Positions 61,342-64,000 of a stretch of DNA of 64,000 bases are shown piece after piece. The notes beneath the pieces were generated by a model. It had not been told where the DNA came from, did no database searches, and was given only the letters and a program-made list of their open reading frames with translations. The stretch spans positions 124,001 through 188,000 of the forward strand of contig NZ_LGCN01000017.1 in the NCBI RefSeq assembly GCF_001279005.1, written 5' to 3'. Position numbers and translations under genes: made by a program. Source of the stretch: Streptomyces caelestis (GTDB lineage Bacteria > Actinomycetota > Actinomycetes > Streptomycetales > Streptomycetaceae). Position 1 is the stretch's first letter, and every line of letters begins with the position of its first letter.

Positions 61342-64000
61342 ATGCACTCGCGTGCCACGAGCGCGCCGTTTCGGCGTGCCCGGAGAACACACAGAACCGC
61401 TCTCGTCTCGGCGATCGCCACGGCCGCCGTGGTGATCGCCGCCGCGCCCGGCCTGGCGGCGACACCGAAGCCGCGGTTGCCGGAGCCGGAGAGCCCGTGG
61501 ACGAAGCCGACGAAGGTGGAGGCTCCCGCCACGCCGGCCGGGAAGACCAGGGCGCCGGCGTCGCAGGCGGAGGCGAAGCCCTCGGCCGAGGTGGCCGCCT
61601 GGCGGGCCGCCCAGCAGGCCCGCACCACCGGCGAGCAACCGGCCAAGACGTCCGGGGCCCGGTCGGCCGCCGCTGCGGCCACCGATTACCTGCCCGAGGG
61701 ACAGGGCGAGGTGCCCTGGCACCAGATCGTCGACACCCGCCTGAACGACGCCCTGGTGGCGCGGGTGAACGTCTCGAACGGCAACCTGATGCTGGCGGCC
61801 ACGGACTTCGACATCGCGGGCGTCGGCCAGAAACTCCGGTTGACCCGCACCTACAACTCCCTCGAAGCCCCGTGGGGCAAGGTGTCGCAGCGCTGGTGGC
61901 AGGCGTACGAACGCTACCTCCAGGTGAACGACGGTGAGGTCGACGTCTTCGACGCCACCGGCAACCTGCTCCGCTTCACCGCCGACGCCGACGGCACCTA
62001 CACCACCCCGGCCGGCCACTCGAAGGACCTGAGGAAGAACGCGGACGGCACCTACACCCTCACCGACCGCAAGTCCGGCACCAAGGACACCTACAACCAG
62101 TACGGCACCCTGCTGAAGGTGACGGACAGGAACAAGGGCACGATCACCGTCGACCAGCACGACGACGGCGCCGAGCACAAGGGCTTCAAGCTCACCGAGA
62201 CCCGCTCCGGCCGCTGGATCGACCTGGTCAAGACCTACCCGAACCAGTGGCAGGCCAAGGACCACACCGGCCGCACCGCCGTCCTCGACCTCGACGGGTC
62301 CGGCGACCTCGCCAAGGTGACGGACACGGCCGGCAAGGCCACCACCTACGAGTACGACGGCTCGCGCCGCGTGACGAAGGTGACCACCCCCGAGGGCACG
62401 GTCACCCTGTTCACCTAAGACGGCCACAACCGCGTCACCTCCGTGCAGCGGGCGACGGAGTCATCGGGCAGCGGTCACACCGGCCCCACCTGGCGCTACG
62501 ACTACACCGCCGCCACCCCGTCGGACGCGGGCACCACGACGGTCACCGACCCCGACGGCGACGCCACGCAGTACGTCCACAACGCCGACGGCGAGGTCAC
62601 CAAGGTCACCGACCCCCTCGGCCACTCCCGCCACACCACGTACAGGAACCACCTCACCCAGACGGCGATCGACGCCATGGGCACCGGCGCGGACGGCACG
62701 GGCGGCAACACGACCACGTACGGCTGGGACGGCCGCAACAACGCCCTCTCCCAGAAGCTGCCGCTCGGCGCGACCGCGTCCGTGTCCGCGTACCGGACGG
62801 TCGCGGGCACCGACCTGCCCCACGACTTCACCACGGCCGACGGCCGCAAGGACTCCTTCACGTACGACGCCAACGGCAACACGATGTCGGTGACCACCTC
62901 GGGCACGGCGGGCGGGGTCCGGGAGTACACGTACAACGAGGCCGACCCGGAGTGCGGCGGGTTCGAGGGGCAGCGCTGCACGGCGAAGGACGGCAACGGC
63001 AAGGTCACGTCCTTCGAGTACGACGACCAGGGCAACCTGTGGAAGGTCAAGCCGCCGGCGCCGCTGGGCGAGACGACGTACACGTACGACGCGCTGGGCC
63101 GGGTGGAGACGGTCAAGGACGGCCGGGGCATCACCACCGTCTACGCCTACGACACCCGCGACCGCGTCCGTGAGGTCTCCTCCACCAACTCGACGGTCAC
63201 GTATACCTACGACGGCGACGGCAACGTGAAAACCCGCACCGACGCGTCAGGCACCACCACGTGGGAGTACGACAAGCTCAACCGGGAGAAGCGCCGCACC
63301 CTGCAGAACGGCGCCCAGACCGCCCTCGCCTACACCCCGGGCGGTGACGTCGACCACTACACCGACCCGACCGGCACCACGGACTACACCTGGGACACGG
63401 CCGGCCGCCTCGACCACCTGACGGCGCCGGACGGCAAGAAGACCGACTTCGACTACGACGACAACGACAAGCGCACCAAGACGGTCTACCCCGGCGGCAC
63501 CACCCAGTCGGTGACGATCGACGCCAACGGCCGCCCCAGCGCGGTCAAGACCACCTCGGGCACCCAGACGTTCATCGACCTCGCCTACAGCTACGAGAAC
63601 ACCGCGGGCAAGGACACCACCAAGATCCGCACCCGCACCGACAAGCTCACGAAGTCCACCACCAGCTACACCTACGACTCCCAGGACCGCCTCACCCACG
63701 CCCTGGAAGCCGACTCCGCCGGCACCCGCAAGGCCTCCTGGCTGTACTGCTTCGACAAGGCCGGCAACCTCACCAGCCACGACGGCGGCAAGACCGCCTG
63801 CCCCGGCGCCACGGCCTACACCTACAACGACGCATCCGAACTGACCGCCAAGAACGGCTCCACCACCGGCTGGTCCTACGACAAACTCGGCAACGAGACC
63901 TCAGCAGCCGACAACACCCCCCGCACGGGAGAGACCTGGACCGACTACAGCCAGCTCTCCGGCATCACCACGGGCGGCAGGACCTACGACCTCGTCCACG
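61342..64000 (+). CDS. Secreted RHS/YD-repeat protein with one in-frame stop (runs off window)
   Basis: The ATG with GGGGGAAG upstream begins a signal peptide (TALVSAIATAAVVIAAAPGL). A linker follows, then a DUF6531-like entry domain (VNVSNGNLMLAATDFDIAG, LRLTRTYNS), then tandem YD repeats to the window end (for example YDGSRRVTKVTTPEGTV, YDALGRVETVKDGRG, YTYDGDGNVKTRTD). At 62416-62418 TAA replaces the TAC or TAT expected in LFTYDGHN. The same frame stays open afterwards for over 1.5 kb, so this is a single nonsense change, a sequencing error, or a recoded stop. RHS proteins form cocoon-like shells around C-terminal toxins; the toxin end lies outside the window. Confidence 0.85.

Noticed and set aside
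1..64000. CRISPR arrays, tRNA and rRNA genes
   Set aside because: No regularly spaced repeats, and no cloverleaf or conserved rRNA words were found by eye on either strand.

Overview
The window is high-GC actinobacterial DNA with strong GC preference at third codon positions, frequent GTG starts and 4-bp start/stop overlaps. Gene content (DUF2637, DUF3558 and DUF4232 lipoproteins, DUF2690, SAVMC3_10250-like protein, ArsO-type arsenic cluster, class I LysRS beside ArgRS, RHS proteins) points to Streptomyces. No tRNA, rRNA or CRISPR array was seen.

Layout. (1) 1-4.0 kb: the end of a 5'-nucleotidase-type gene, two tandem dCTP-deaminase-like genes whose missing catalytic residues are complementary, a GT4 glycosyltransferase and a serine hydrolase. 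(2) 4.1-12.2 kb: a defence-like accessory region. It holds a soluble Ser/Thr kinase following a coiled-coil/membrane protein, then a minus-strand operon of SF1 helicase, DarT-like DNA ADP-ribosyltransferase, DraG-type ADP-ribosylglycohydrolase and a small protein. (3) 12.8-19.7 kb: a flavoprotein, a truncated phosphotransferase and a complete arsenic cluster (two ArsR, Acr3 pump, ArsC, ArsO-like flavoenzyme, MFS pump), with broken gene stubs inside it and at its right edge. (4) 19.8-23.7 kb: a tight Nudix/NrtR - nucleoside-phosphorylase - membrane protein operon. The last two proteins share a short glycine/valine-rich motif resembling bacterial amyloid-signalling motifs. (5) 24-33 kb: MFS, GNAT, HxlR with an imine-reductase-like enzyme, a two-component system, a luciferase-like monooxygenase with its FMN reductase, and MarR. 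(6) 33.3-50.1 kb: core-like chromosome with SDR, RtcB, lipoproteins, DUF2637, lysS/argS, three membrane-anchored XRE regulators, an aminotransferase and hemB. (7) 50.2-64 kb: a mosaic with two copies of a '2-TM gene + RHS' block, each damaged in a different part. It also carries an IS630 relic, an attenuator-controlled MFS gene, a TetR-controlled operon and several gene fragments, and ends inside a long RHS gene carrying one in-frame stop.

Functional links. Arsenate would be reduced by ArsC and arsenite exported by Acr3 under ArsR control. The helicase-DarT-hydrolase set combines a predicted DNA-modifying toxin with a predicted eraser. The Nudix-phosphorylase-membrane protein operon looks like a nucleotide-sensing effector system. 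These two operons and the complementary Dcd pair are the best candidates for new biology. All family names come from motif recognition by eye; no database search was run.
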